From Manduca sexta (Eukaryota > Arthropoda > Insecta > Lepidoptera > Sphingidae), in assembly GCF_014839805.1 (NCBI RefSeq), contig NC_051120.1, positions 12,276,001 to 12,340,000 on the forward strand: a stretch of DNA of 64,000 nt. Direction: 5' to 3'. Made by a program: the position numbers and the translations under genes. The notes under the pieces are model-generated. The model searched no databases, was not told where the DNA came from, and was given only the letters and a program-made list of their open reading frames with translations. This document shows positions 1-10,030 of this stretch, one piece after another. Position 1 is the first letter of the stretch. Every line of letters begins with the position of its first letter.

Positions 1-2949
1 CGCATGTGGGGCCGCGCGCCGCCGCCCTGCTGCTGTTGCTGCCGCGCGGACCTGACGCCGCGGCACGCACGTTCTCTGGACGGCTCACACTCGGAGCTTC
101 GCCCTCGAAGCCGCGTGGGTGATCCTCCCGTCGACCTCTCTGTGTCTACGTATCGATCACACGTGCGCGCTGCTTCCTCCTGCATTGACACCATCACAGA
201 TGCGCTGACGGACACAGATGTGTGGCGCTCGGACGAGCGAGCTGCCACACCACACGGCGAGCACTCCTCCGCCGCGGTCACCGCTGAGATCGACTCTGAG
301 GTGGGTGTGATGGCGGGGCGCAGGCCGCTCTCCACATCTTCCTCCACAAATCCCATGACCGCGGTACACGCCGCGTGTGATGACACCCACATGATCAACC
401 GAGGTCGTCTCGGGCGACGTCTCTACGCGTCAGATGCACCATCAACTTGCGAGATGTTGGAGATTGTCGTGTCAGAGATCGTGGACACTCGCGATGCAGT
501 CGATCTTGGGCCGGCCGCTCCGCCGCCGACGCCGGGACTTCCCCGGGCGGTGCGCGCTAACACGCCTCGTCTCGGAGCCAACGTCGACGATGTTAATATC
601 GACGAATATGTGTCCAGCGTGCTGGTGGAGAGCCTCAACTCGTTGAGCGATCGATTAGAATGTGTCACCGCGGCAGCCGGCTGCGATAGAAAGATTAGCG
701 TCGTCGAAAAGGAGATTAAGGTGAAGTTGCAAAGCACTGGAGTGAACACCATTGTGCATTTGAGCCCCACCTCCAACAACCAGATCATATTCGGAAATGA
801 GGAGTTATGTGACAGCGTCGGTGGGGCCGGCGAGGGTGACGGGGGCGCCAGTGCCAAACGTGACGGGTGCAACAACCGCCACGATACGCTCAACATCCGC
901 GACGAGACGCTGCACGACCAGCACAATAACAACGTCGGCTCACCGCTCACAGTGCGCTCGCCCCTTACGCCACGTTCACCCCGCTCACCGCGGTCTCCAC
1001 ACTCTCCACGTACGCCCCGGTCTCCGCGCTCGCCTCGCTCGCCGCCAGACCGCATGCGTATCACTGAGTTCGATGGTGGCGGCGCTGGCGGTACTGGCAG
1101 CGGTCAGAACGACAACGTGAATAGGGCTGTTCTGCAACAGATACAGAAACTTTTTCAAGACGAAATGCACAGTCTGGATACGGACGGGACCCGTTCAGGG
1201 AGCACCCTGCCTGCCATATCACATATTGAAATATCTGACGTGGACGTCTTCATAGACAATAACACGAACGTCGCAGAGGGTGAGCACAACACTGGCCGCA
1301 GCCACGATACCGCCTCGACACATCCTATAGGAGTAGTGGGCGCTCGTAATTACTTTGAAAACGCTGATGATAATGTGGTTGTACCGAGATTTTCGGCATT
1401 CCCTCACACTGACTCTATGGAGGTAAACACTTCGTCTTCTGACGACGCTGAAATGGTTGCGTCTGACTGTACCAGCCTCGTGGATAGCTTGGACGACCCC
1501 AACTCGCCACGCTCCGTAATGCTGCGCCGGTCGTTCGGCGCAGGTGGCAGGCGCGCCGAGCTCGTCCGCTCCGCCATCGACGTGCTCGATCTGCTGCCCG
1601 AGAGCGCCGCCGGAGAACACGACACGCCCCACAAAGACAAGGGCGAGGCCTTTTTCATCCGTATCAAAGACAACGACTGCGAATGTGACAAGGAAAACGT
1701 TAACGTAGCTGACCGCATGCCTGAGAAAATCCGACAGAGACTATACCGGCGTCACCGACGGCGGCAGCTACGCATGGAGTGCGCGCGCCGCACCAAGGCC
1801 AAGCAGTTGAAGCGCGACGGCGATCGCCAGCGGCTCGAGGAGAGCCGCGCGCGCCGCCTCGTCGAGCGCGACTGCGTTGCCATCATCAGCGCGCTTATCG
1901 ATGACGTCATCACCAAGATCGCGCAGGACGAGTATAAGGTCGCGCGGATCAAGAGAAGATCCGACAAACCATCGGCCACCAAAAGTGACGAAACTCTTAC
2001 CAAGCGAAACAGAAAAAAAGATATACGCTCACCCAGTGAAGAAAGAAAACCCGAGAGGAACGCGAAGCGCGTCGAACTTGAGCGAGATGTGCACGAAACA
2101 AGTCACGTACGTGGCAAGCTGTCCCTTGTGCCGCGCACCACGCTGCCGCCTGACGACGCCCGCCCACGACGTCTCTACCAAAAGTCCGAGATACACGATG
2201 GAAACAAGTGCATCGAAATACTAGAGATCCTCGAATACGTGAACGGGACTCACAGCACTCCGGAGACACCCTCGGACGAGAGTCCCGGCGTGCACGCCAG
2301 ATCCGGAAGGCGATCACGAATACCTATACCGGTGCATGAAAAACCGCCTAAGATCAATAAAACTAATACGAGGAATTCGTCCAGCGACGAACGACTCTCA
2401 CCACCAGTTCCCATGGAAAATAACAGAAGCCTATGCGATGCAAACGCAAACGTGTCTTCGACAGACACAGGGCGACCACAAAGAAACAACCCCAGCGAGT
2501 CGGCCGTCCTCACCGGAGCGGCGGCCGCGCGGCGCGCCTCAGTGCCCCCCGTCAACGAACCGCGACCGCGCTCCGACTCGCTTCGTTTTCGACGTATATT
2601 CGACATCATCCCTGAGGAGCGCAGCAGCGTCAGCATAGATTCCTCACCAGACGATATAGACCGCAGGCGGTCCTCTCCAACGCTGAGACCGCCACCGGCC
2701 ACCCGGAGCGTCGCCACATCGCCGCTCGCCAACGTCGAGTCCAAAGTGGACAAGTGTTTGGCGGCGGCGGCGCCGCCAGCATGTGCAGGTGGACCGCTGC
2801 GTGTGAAGGGCGGCGAAGGAGGCGCGCGCGAGCGAAGCCGGCGCACACGCGTTTGGCCCACGCTGGCGCGCCGCGATGAAGGTACCGGCTTCACGTGCAC
2901 CCCGCCGCTGCTGCCGCACCGCACCGCTTCCTCCGTGCCCGTAGAGTAG
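1..2949 (+). CDS. Long low-complexity basic protein, 5' end outside window
   Basis: The frame is open from the first base to a TAG at 2947-2949 (over 980 codons), so this is probably the 3' part of a gene or one very large exon; the first ATG (position 4) need not be the start. I do not recognise the protein. It has Cys/Pro- and Ser/Arg/Pro-rich stretches, including S-P-R-type repeats near residues 315-350, a basic segment rich in Arg and Lys near residues 570-650 that looks helical, and short hydrophobic islands between them. No signal peptide or membrane segment is visible. Composition suggests a mostly disordered, possibly nuclear or cytoskeletal protein, which is inference. A possible donor (AAG|GTACCG at 2881) lies in frame before the stop and would match in phase an acceptor at 3211/3212, so this exon may be alternatively joined to the exon chain downstream. 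That the frame is coding is likely from its length and high GC; the identity is unknown. Confidence 0.7.
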   Translation, partial: RMWGRAPPPCCCCCRADLTPRHARSLDGSHSELRPRSRVGDPPVDLSVSTYRSHVRAASSCIDTITDALTDTDVWRSDERAATPHGEHSSAAVTAEIDSEVGVMAGRRPLSTSSSTNPMTAVHAACDDTHMINRGRLGRRLYASDAPSTCEMLEIVVSEIVDTRDAVDLGPAAPPPTPGLPRAVRANTPRLGANVDDVNIDEYVSSVLVESLNSLSDRLECVTAAAGCDRKISVVEKEIKVKLQSTGVNTIVHLSPTSNNQIIFGNEELCDSVGGAGEGDGGASAKRDGCNNRHDTLNIRDETLHDQHNNNVGSPLTVRSPLTPRSPRSPRSPHSPRTPRSPRSPRSPPDRMRITEFDGGGAGGTGSGQNDNVNRAVLQQIQKLFQDEMHSLDTDGTRSGSTLPAISHIEISDVDVFIDNNTNVAEGEHNTGRSHDTASTHPIGVVGARNYFENADDNVVVPRFSAFPHTDSMEVNTSSSDDAEMVASDCTSLVDSLDDPNSPRSVMLRRSFGAGGRRAELVRSAIDVLDLLPESAAGEHDTPHKDKGEAFFIRIKDNDCECDKENVNVADRMPEKIRQRLYRRHRRRQLRMECARRTKAKQLKRDGDRQRLEESRARRLVERDCVAIISALIDDVITKIAQDEYKVARIKRRSDKPSATKSDETLTKRNRKKDIRSPSEERKPERNAKRVELERDVHETSHVRGKLSLVPRTTLPPDDARPRRLYQKSEIHDGNKCIEILEILEYVNGTHSTPETPSDESPGVHARSGRRSRIPIPVHEKPPKINKTNTRNSSSDERLSPPVPMENNRSLCDANANVSSTDTGRPQRNNPSESAVLTGAAAARRASVPPVNEPRPRSDSLRFRRIFDIIPEERSSVSIDSSPDDIDRRRSSPTLRPPPATRSVATSPLANVESKVDKCLAAAAPPACAGGPLRVKGGEGGARERSRRTRVWPTLARRDEGTGFTCTPPLLPHRTASSVPVE

Positions 2950-3165
2950 CGCCGGGGCGGCGGCACGCGACCGCGCCGCCGCGTGTCCGCCGCACCGCCG
3001 TACCGCCGCCTCCGGAATGCGTACATCACAGATAGTCGTCCTCATTAACGTCCGACATTAATTACTAAAAGTAGCGACACCCGCACCGACTGCGCACTTA
3101 AGTATATTTCGTTTATCACACTTGCCAGTCGATAAAGTCACGAATGTATTAGAAATGAAGTTGCA

Positions 3166-3171
3166 AATAAA
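3166..3171 (+). promoter_or_regulatory. Candidate polyadenylation signal
   Basis: AATAAA lies 217 bp after the TAG at 2949. It could end a transcript that uses that stop. It sits about 55 bp before the first ATG of the next open exon, so two separate genes or alternative 3' ends are both possible. Confidence 0.4.
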
Positions 3172-3225
3172 CGATTGCGAACCTCGTAGATTTCGTTTCA
3201 TTTATCCGAAGGTTCCCGGGAGAAA

Positions 3226-5037
3226 ATGGAACGTGCGGGGCGCCGACAGGGCCGACAGGCGCGGGTCGAGGACGCCGCTCCTGACCCATACGAGAGCAAG
3301 GGGAAGGGAGTGCGCGGAATCGGCGCGAGGGCCGAGCGAAGAATAAATCGCTCTAAATCCGAGTCCCGCGACTGCAGGGCGAGCTGCCTTGCGGCGCCGA
3401 CTCGGTCCTATAACGGCGCAGGGCTTGATCATAACAGCCGACGTCATGAGCGAGAGCCAGACTGTAAAGGAAGCCAGGAGGAGTCCAGTCATGGTGCCAG
3501 CCGCCCCACCGCTTCCCCCACTGAGGGCGAGGGCTCCAGCTCCAGCGGCGAGTCGGGCGGCAGCCTGCTGTGTCCGCTGGCACCGCGCTGGCTAGCGGGA
3601 CAAGCGCGCCGCCGCCGCCGCCGCACCGACCATGACCAACCGGGTATGTACAATATACATGGCTAGCGCGTTTCTATATCGAGAGCTGTCGTTTAAGTAG
3701 TTAGGCCATCAGTGTGACGTGGTAACAGCCGCGGGGAGTGCAGTCACGCGGCAAGTGTTGCAGGCGGGTGGACGGTGACGGTGGCGGGATCGTGTCGCGC
3801 CGCGCTGCCAGCCGATGTCGAGATGCGGCTGCGATTCCCGCGCCGCGAGCCCCGTGACTCGCACAACACCGCCGCCCCCGCCCCCGCACCGCACGCTCAC
3901 CCTACCGCCGTGCACCAGGTGAGTCACTGACGACACACCGCACCTCTGCGTAAGCCCGGCAGATATCCTCGCGTATTATTGATTCAGTAATGCTGTGGTG
4001 TACAGGAGTGTCAGTGCCGTCGTTGGGCGGACTGCGCATGCTCCGCGCCGTCGGAGCGCGCTGCCGTGCCGCCACCATTGCCCGCAGCGCCTACGCACCA
4101 CCACGCACATCTGGTGAAACCTGACGGCAAGCTCACACTGACCCTCAAAAAGGAGGCTCGTGGTAGGTATTCGTCGACACTCATTTGATTCACTCTGTAT
4201 ATCTTTATTGTAATATATACGAGTTCTTTCAGACTCCTCGATTCTTGCTTCGAAGAGTACTAGGAGGTCAACCGAGCCGTTACCGGACCTGGAGACTTAC
4301 AAGTCTTCGCGCACCAAAACCAAAAGCTCCATGAAGGTAAATCGTTATTTTTGTCTAACACACGGCGACACAGCGACGGAACCATTGTGTCATTTAATAC
4401 TTATATATAAAGAATGAGTGTGTTAGGGTGTAGACCGTATCACTTAGAGCAGCTATACTCTAAGTGTGGTCCGCGGAACCCTAGGGTTCCGTGATACCTC
4501 TGTCGAGGTTCCGCAAGAATTTAGAAAAAAAAATCAAAACACCTCTCTCAATAATAATTAGTAACTGTTACATTGTACTTTTATTATGCTGATTAATAAA
4601 AAATACACTTATAAAAACAATTGTTTTATTGTAGGGTTCCATCAAGTATTTTGCTTCCCAAAAGGGTTCCGTCATTTAAAAAGTTTGAGAACCACTGACT
4701 TAGAGTATCACAGGGCGCAGCGCTGGGGCGCATCACTCGGCTAACTTATTTACATCCAGAAGGCGGTTGTTTCAGACGCGACGGGGATACTCCCTGCACT
4801 GCTGGCTGCCAGACGACGAGTCCGCGCCCATAAGGTAATACAATACTTGTCGCAGTAGGGTCTAGCGCTGTGAGCGTACGTGTTGCAGTGGTGACGTGCA
4901 TCGTGTGTTGCAGGCCGAGTGACGGGCTGTCGGTGCTGGGCTGCGCCATCATCCCGGAGCTGAAGCCGCGCGTGCCCACCATGAGCGAGCGCGACCTCAC
5001 GCGTCTCTACACGCCGCGACACTACCTGCGTTCATAA
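3226..5037 (+). CDS. Six-exon gene or 3' exon chain, unrecognised conserved-looking protein
   Basis: The exons, inferred from GT-AG sites and matching phase, are 3226(or earlier)-3643, 3764-3918, 4006-4162, 4233-4336, 4776-4834 and 4914-5037, with stop TAA at 5035-5037. Every junction keeps frame (phases 1, 0, 1, 0, 2), which is strong evidence of a real gene. ATG 3226 is only a candidate start, because the frame is open back to 3190 and may be entered by splicing from the long exon upstream. The protein begins Ser/Arg-rich, passes a GGWTVTVAG segment and a Pro/Ala/His-rich stretch with a cluster of four Cys, and ends in a compact region (GYSLHCWLPDDE, LSVLGCAIIPELKPRVP, RLYTPRHYL) that looks folded and conserved. 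I cannot name the family. No membrane segment is seen. Intron 5 (4337-4775) carries an hAT MITE. Confidence 0.7.
4450..4697. mobile_element. hAT-type MITE, 248 bp, with 8-bp target duplication
   Basis: The element starts CAG and ends CTG and is flanked by perfect 8-bp direct repeats ACTTAGAG (4442-4449 and 4698-4705). The right end (inverted CAGTGGTTCTCAAAC) is the typical end of many hAT non-autonomous elements; the left end matches it only partly. The inside is AT-rich with GGTTCCG motifs on both arms and no ORF. It sits in an intron of the gene ending at 5037. Confidence 0.85.
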
Positions 5038-5099
5038 CGCTCGCGCCAACACAATATTTATAATATAATGTACTTATAATTATTCCGGCCCGATTTGTA

Positions 5100-5105
5100 A
5101 ATAAA
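5100..5105 (+). promoter_or_regulatory. Polyadenylation signal of the gene ending at 5037
   Basis: AATAAA lies 63 bp after the stop codon in AT-rich sequence that follows abruptly on the GC-rich coding exons. The position fits a short 3' UTR. Confidence 0.6.
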
Positions 5106-7254
5106 ATATTTATCTCATTATTGTTTCAACTTTAGTACATCAGAATAAAATATGGTTTCAAGGAATTAATCAGCGAATATGAATTAGGAAGCGGGTGATT
5201 TTTTGCCTTCGGAAATCTCACTACACATAAAGTTTTGTTTTTCTGTAAAACTGTGGCACAATAAGGGATTTCCACCACCTGTCTTCAGACGCAGAAGGAC
5301 TCATCAGTGTAGTTTTTCCTAAGAATCATCTAAGGATACCACTTTCGATTTGAATGAGCTGACCGCCCATGTTGTTAGTTGTTACACTACGATATGTATG
5401 GGTATTCCCCAGTGTGGTGTAGTCGTTCACCACTGCGAAAAATGTTAGGATTGTAAACTCACCAAGTCTGAGCCACCAAAATGAAGCTGAAAAAAAAACA
5501 ATTTAAATTCAGCTACCAACATTCGACCTACCCTGAGATACGTCGTTCTGCAATGGAAAATTCAATTTATCAAGTCGTGTTAACGAAAGAAGTCAACTTC
5601 CATAGTCCATGAGAATCAACTGTGACACATTTACTTGTAATAGTACAATATATTTATTTCCCCCTTATTCATAGAAGTTATTTACCTATCGACGGAGCAT
5701 TGCTGTGATAACAAGTCTGTTTCTCAGCTTTGTTTATCTGACAGCCAACCAGATTCAAGTTGTATCTCAATATTAGCCCATCACAACGGCCCTATGTCTA
5801 CGCACTGCGAAGGCTGCCATGCCGTCAGCCCTGAGCCGTGGTTCGTAACCTGTAGGTGGGTTGCCCCAGCATGGTCGCTTATTTTTTTTAAAGGTTGCGA
5901 GTTCCTAAAACGCAATCTGCTGGATTGTTGCTGAACAAGCTTAACTTTTTTTTTTTGTTTTTCTGCCGCCATAGACCTAATCACCATAACAATAACATTC
6001 TTATTATCAAAAGCAAACAAAGATTGTCGAAGCCCACTATTTGTATCGTAATCTGGGCAGTTAGTTACGTTTTCAATTCGATTTTTTTGTCTAGATAAAG
6101 AAGTACCGGTTGTAGCAGAAACACTACCGAAAGTGAAGACCGCGCTATCGAATTATTACAATTTTACTCGTTTTTTCTTAAATTTCTGAACAGCATCATG
6201 TATTGATAGATAAATTAAACTATTATTTATAAAAGAAAAGTCAATAAGAAAAAATATCGTAATGTAAGTTGTAACACGAACATCAGCCGATGGATCAACG
6301 ATCGCACACGGCGCGGCGCGGCGGCCGCCGCCTTGTCGGCATTTCCTTTGTAGTTCGTAAGCAGTACCTACGAGCCGCAAATTTACCAATGAGGCTAACC
6401 CGACTCGACTAACGAAATCCCAGCTTCATAACTTTTACATACTTACAATTATTTTACTAATTAATTAGTTCATTGAATGAATGCTAGTTATCTCACATTA
6501 AGTTTAGTCATTGGAAGCTGTTGTATTACACAAAACGGTGCGTGATTGTATTAGTAAAGACTAAAGTTGCACGTTTTTTTACTTAAACAATAATGATTCC
6601 TGACAATTGCAGACAATAGAAACAAGTGCAAGCGAAAAGTATTACTATCACGTGCAATAGTTTATGCCGTTTTGTCATTTTATGTTTCGCTCTCTGAGCC
6701 GTGTGCGCCGCGCGCTGCACGCCCTACGTCGGCTTTTAGTTCAGTCCTTTGTCGGCGTTTATGCGCGTGTCCCTTATGCTGGGGCTACATCAGCGGGGAA
6801 AGATTCGTGTCGCGTTGGCGCGCTGGAACATCGTGTACGGGCATACGCGATGTTTTTTTTTGTCTATATTAAACGGGCGAAGATTTATCGTGTCGGATTG
6901 TGTTGTTCCCTGTTGTACGGTGAAGTCTGGGCGACACTGAAATGACGTAGGTGGAGCCACTCGAAATCTATTTGATAATATTTTTAACTGTTCCCTATCT
7001 TTCTATTTGATTAATGTCGTTGCGGGATAGTAATAAATTGTCACATGCACATCATGTGTATTAAACTTCTTATAAACTAACCTACATTAGGTAAATAAAT
7101 CTGATATATACGACACTTAGGGAACGCATAACATTTACAGAATAAGTAGCGTGTACATATTTTTTTACAGACTTATATTAATAATACAAAACAAAAAGAA
7201 GTTACATCTAAAACAAAGTAAATTAGAACTAAAAATAAATCAATGGAACTATTA
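5106..7254. other. Non-coding spacer
   Basis: AT-rich sequence without a supportable gene, apart from a truncated MITE at 5662-5835. Two CpG-rich islets stand out: 6295-6345 and 6665-6950. The second has short overlapping open frames, but none has recognisable content or splice support, so I call no gene. They could be remnants of promoters or of GC-rich repeats. Confidence 0.5.
5662..5835. mobile_element. Truncated copy of the CTAAGGACGGAG hairpin MITE family
   Basis: The left arm (GACGGAGCATTGCTGTGATA, then AACAAGTCTGTTTCTCAG) and part of the centre (CACAACGGCCCTATGTCTAC) match the complete copies at 29731-29988 and 55977-56242. The right terminal arm is missing: homology stops near 5835 and unrelated sequence follows. 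Confidence 0.75.
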
Positions 7255-7759
7255 GGGGGCGTCCATAAATTACGTGAGATGTTTCAGGGCGGGGGGGGGG
7301 GGGGGGGTTCGAGTCAAATCTCATCTAATCTTACGTTGGGGTGAGGGGGGGTCTCGGCAAATATCACGCAATTTTTTTTCTGATTAAAACAAAAAAAAAA
7401 AATACTATTTTGGTCCATTTAATCCAGATTGTACATGCTTAAGATTTAATCGTAATACGATTAAGATCATTCAGTAATCCGTTCGAAAGAAAATAATTTC
7501 ATTCATACTTCGACGTTATAGATAGATACTGACTGTGACATCACCATATTTGTTTTATACCATACCAGCAGCAATTTTTATTTTCTTTTTACAATAACAA
7601 TCTAACGCGTTTACATAAGGAACCCACATTTTGAAAAATCTCACTTGAGATTGGGGGATGGGGGAGAGGGTTGAATAAAATCTTACGACATATCACCAGG
7701 GGGGGAGGGAGGGACAGAAAATATAAAAAAAACATCTCACGTAATTTATGGACACCCCC
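7255..7759. mobile_element. 505-bp TIR element with TTA target duplication
   Basis: The inverted ends are GGGGGCGTCCATAAATTACG on the left and the complement of GGGGGTGTCCATAAATTACG on the right, continuing into GTGAGATGTTT. They are flanked by TTA (7252-7254 and 7760-7762). A 3-bp TWA duplication suits PIF/Harbinger-like elements, but assignment by TSD alone is inference. No transposase ORF is present. The inside has a pure G run near 7291-7308 and several more G-rich stretches. Confidence 0.8.
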
Positions 7760-7889
7760 TTAACAAGTCTAACAAGTTTTGCCTGAGACTCGCCAAGCTT
7801 CACTGTTCGGTGTTATACTTAAAATTTGTGATGTTACTGTGTTATAAAATTCGGCATCATTGGCGCAAGCAGCTGATAAAATATGAATT

Positions 7890-8358
7890 TGCAAGCTAGT
7901 TGTTCATCATTTTGTTATACCTAAATAATATTTTATTTTACACTCTCATATATCGTATAATCTAGGTATGATTCATTATTTATCTTATAGCGCGCCTAAC
8001 TACAACACGCCGCAATCCCGCCGGCCGCCTGCCCTCGCGCCCGCGCGCCTCATCCCGCGTTTCCTAAATGTCCAAACAGTTCTCGCTCGGGGTGGCAACG
8101 TGCGCGGTTGCGACTCGTACTGTTATACCCTTACTGTTATATGGGTTGCAACGCTGACAATTGCATCCGTCAGCACTTTCAGTACTTCTCATGCATTTCA
8201 ATTGGAGTGTCTTAGTTAGTCTTTTACTATCCGCCGGACTAAACATTCGCCTTTTCTATTTCAAATTTGCTATTTCGTAAAAAGTTTATAATAAAGTTTC
8301 CCAGTGTAAAATCAAAGTTTCTTTTTTAAAAACCCAAATCTGAGAGACCGTATAATAA
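7890..8358 (+). repeat. 5' LTR of the errantivirus-like element (left edge uncertain)
   Basis: The right edge is set by the PBS at 8359. The left edge cannot be fixed, since no 3' LTR is available for comparison and no target duplication can be tested; an AGTTGTTC start near 7896 is one candidate and AGTTCTCG near 8077 another. A GC-rich block (7990-8060) and AATAAA near 8290 fit promoter and R/U5 functions. Confidence 0.4.
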
Positions 8359-8369
8359 TGGTGGCAGCG
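8359..8369 (+). other. Primer binding site, tRNA-Leu-like
   Basis: TGGTGGCAGCG directly follows the presumed LTR end. It would pair with a tRNA 3' end of CGCTGCC plus A plus CCA. An acceptor stem beginning GGCAGCG with discriminator A fits a leucine tRNA; the tRNA identity is inference. Confidence 0.5.
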
Positions 8370-9096
8370 TAAAAGGATTTTAATTATCCCTGGAATCCAA
8401 AACCAGTGCTATACCCTAGTGAAAAACATAAAAAGTGATAAATCATCATCATCATCATCTTCTTCACCGTCATCACCGCCGACGCCGTAAGGTCTGGCGT
8501 CCTGCCTTCTCCTTGTCTAAAGAGGAGACTCCAGCTGTGGACTCCTGGGGGTCTTGGACACCCCTGGTCGACGTCCAACCCAAGGCCCTTAAAGGGGGCT
8601 TCTCCGACTCTTCGCCGCTGAACCTCAAAGTTGAGGTTCACTCACCCACTGCAATCGGAAGGTGAAACTTCATCATGTTGGTGCTATTCCTGTGAGTTAT
8701 ATCTTTCTTAACTTTGTTCCTGAATTTTACCGTGATAGTGCTCAGTGAATATATTCCCAAACCAATCATATTTCATCATAAAAAAAAAAAGTAAAAACAA
8801 TATTCCCTAAAACTTCTATTTACATATAGTCAGTGGTCCTGATCTTGCTAGTAAGTGATTGAAATTGAGTTACTAAGATTACTGCACTGCAACTGCATAG
8901 ACTACATTGGACCGCCCACATCGCCGCATACCTCCATACTATCTTCTAAGAACTGATAAGAACGTCTCACAGTGTTCAGTTTTAAATTGAACTATTTTAT
9001 TGTGTTATACATTGTGATATAATATCTATAACCTTACATTAAGACCACGGACTTTACTTATTGCTATTTACTACTAAGTTAATTACAATTGTTAAA
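8370..9096 (+). other. Untranslated leader of the retroelement
   Basis: The leader is about 730 bp with no long frame. It opens with a CAT/CTT microsatellite (8444-8470) followed by a GC-rich, fold-prone block (8470-8660) with a perfect 9-bp inverted repeat (8620-8628 against 8631-8639). Packaging or translational control are possible roles. Good splice donors near 8693 (CCT|GTGAGT) and 8849 (CTA|GTAAGT) could serve a spliced env mRNA. Confidence 0.5.
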
Positions 9097-10023
9097 ATGA
9101 GCAAAAGGGAGGAAGCACAAATGTCTCAAATCGATCTGAATGTTTTAATAAAATTTGTGGGAACTTTCGACGGTTCCCGCGAAAAACTAAGCCCATTCTT
9201 AAACAACTGCCGTAATGCTATTAACTTAGCGTCAGCCTCACAGACTGATACTCTATTAAAATATATCCTTAGCCGCCTAGAAGGTAAAGCCGAAACTGCT
9301 TGTGACGTGAAAGAATTCACTTCATGGTCTCAATTAGAAGATTTTCTTAAAACGCAATTTGGTGAATCCAAGCACTATGCCTATCTTCTATCAGACCTAC
9401 AAGAGTGCAGACAGGGCCGTAATGAGACAGTCAGCCACTATTCATTAAGAGTTGAAGCATGTCTTGCAAAACTTTTGACTGAAATTAATATTTCAATTCC
9501 GACTAGAAAAAAAGATGAGCTTGCGGGCCGTGTAGCAGCCATGCAAGACTTGGCACTAAATGTATTTATAATTGGACTCCAACCGGGGTTGTCCACCGTG
9601 GTGAGATGTAGGGACCCCGGCAGTCTCAACGAGGCCATAAACTTTGCCACGGCTGAGGAAAAGATACTCGGCATATCTAGAAAGTACCAGGGGCCATCAA
9701 CTAGTCAATATAGCCCCGACCAACGCAAACCGAATTATACACAAAACAATACTTCGTCTTTCTCAAGGCCGCGGCCTCAAAACCAACCCCCATTTAGACC
9801 AAATTCTAGCGCCCCAATTTGCAGATACTGTAAAAACATAGGCCATACAATCGAAAACTGCAGAAAACGCGAGTACAATAATCAAAATAGGCGATTTAAC
9901 CAAAATCGAGCTCCGCAAAACGCAGTTCACGCTGTGACGTCGCCCGACGCCGAAGGCGTCGACTTAGTGAATCATGATTTAAACGACTCCAGCTTCCCGT
10001 TCCGTATCGTGCGGGAAGAATAA
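9097..10023 (+). CDS. gag: Gag structural polyprotein of the errantivirus-like element
   Basis: 308 codons from ATG 9097, the first ATG in an AAAATGA context; a second in-frame ATG follows eight codons later. Gag forms the particle shell and packages the RNA. Residues 10-200 look like a helical retrotransposon capsid region, and a CCHC zinc knuckle (CRYCKNIGHTIENC) lies near residue 245. This is notable, since many Drosophila errantivirus Gags lack a clear knuckle. The C-terminal tail is Asn/Gln/Arg-rich and then acidic. The stop at 10021-10023 lies 37 bases after a slippery heptamer at 9978-9984, so part of the product is expected to be extended by -1 frameshifting. Confidence 0.9.
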   Translation: MSKREEAQMSQIDLNVLIKFVGTFDGSREKLSPFLNNCRNAINLASASQTDTLLKYILSRLEGKAETACDVKEFTSWSQLEDFLKTQFGESKHYAYLLSDLQECRQGRNETVSHYSLRVEACLAKLLTEINISIPTRKKDELAGRVAAMQDLALNVFIIGLQPGLSTVVRCRDPGSLNEAINFATAEEKILGISRKYQGPSTSQYSPDQRKPNYTQNNTSSFSRPRPQNQPPFRPNSSAPICRYCKNIGHTIENCRKREYNNQNRRFNQNRAPQNAVHAVTSPDAEGVDLVNHDLNDSSFPFRIVREE

Positions 10024-10030
10024 ACGGGAA
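9978..10030 (+). promoter_or_regulatory. Programmed -1 frameshift signal at the end of gag
   Basis: TTTAAAC at 9978-9984 is in the exact register required (T TTA AAC in the gag frame). After an 8-nt spacer, CTTCCCG (9993-9999) can pair with CGGGAAG (10012-10018), a perfect 7-bp stem. Alternatively TTCCCGTT (9994-10001) pairs with AACGGGAA (10023-10030), a perfect 8-bp stem, so two exclusive folds are possible. The -1 frame is open from 9978, that is, from the slip site on. Sequence and geometry match known retroviral and coronaviral sites; function is inferred. Confidence 0.85.

Noticed and set aside
423..1064. 213-codon minus-strand frame rich in Gly-Glu-Arg
   Set aside because: It is the antisense of the Ser-Pro-Arg repeats on the plus strand.
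2250..3029. 259-codon open frame on the minus strand opposite the first large exon
   Set aside because: It mirrors GC-rich coding sequence of the plus strand, lacks splice or domain support and is best explained as a shadow frame.
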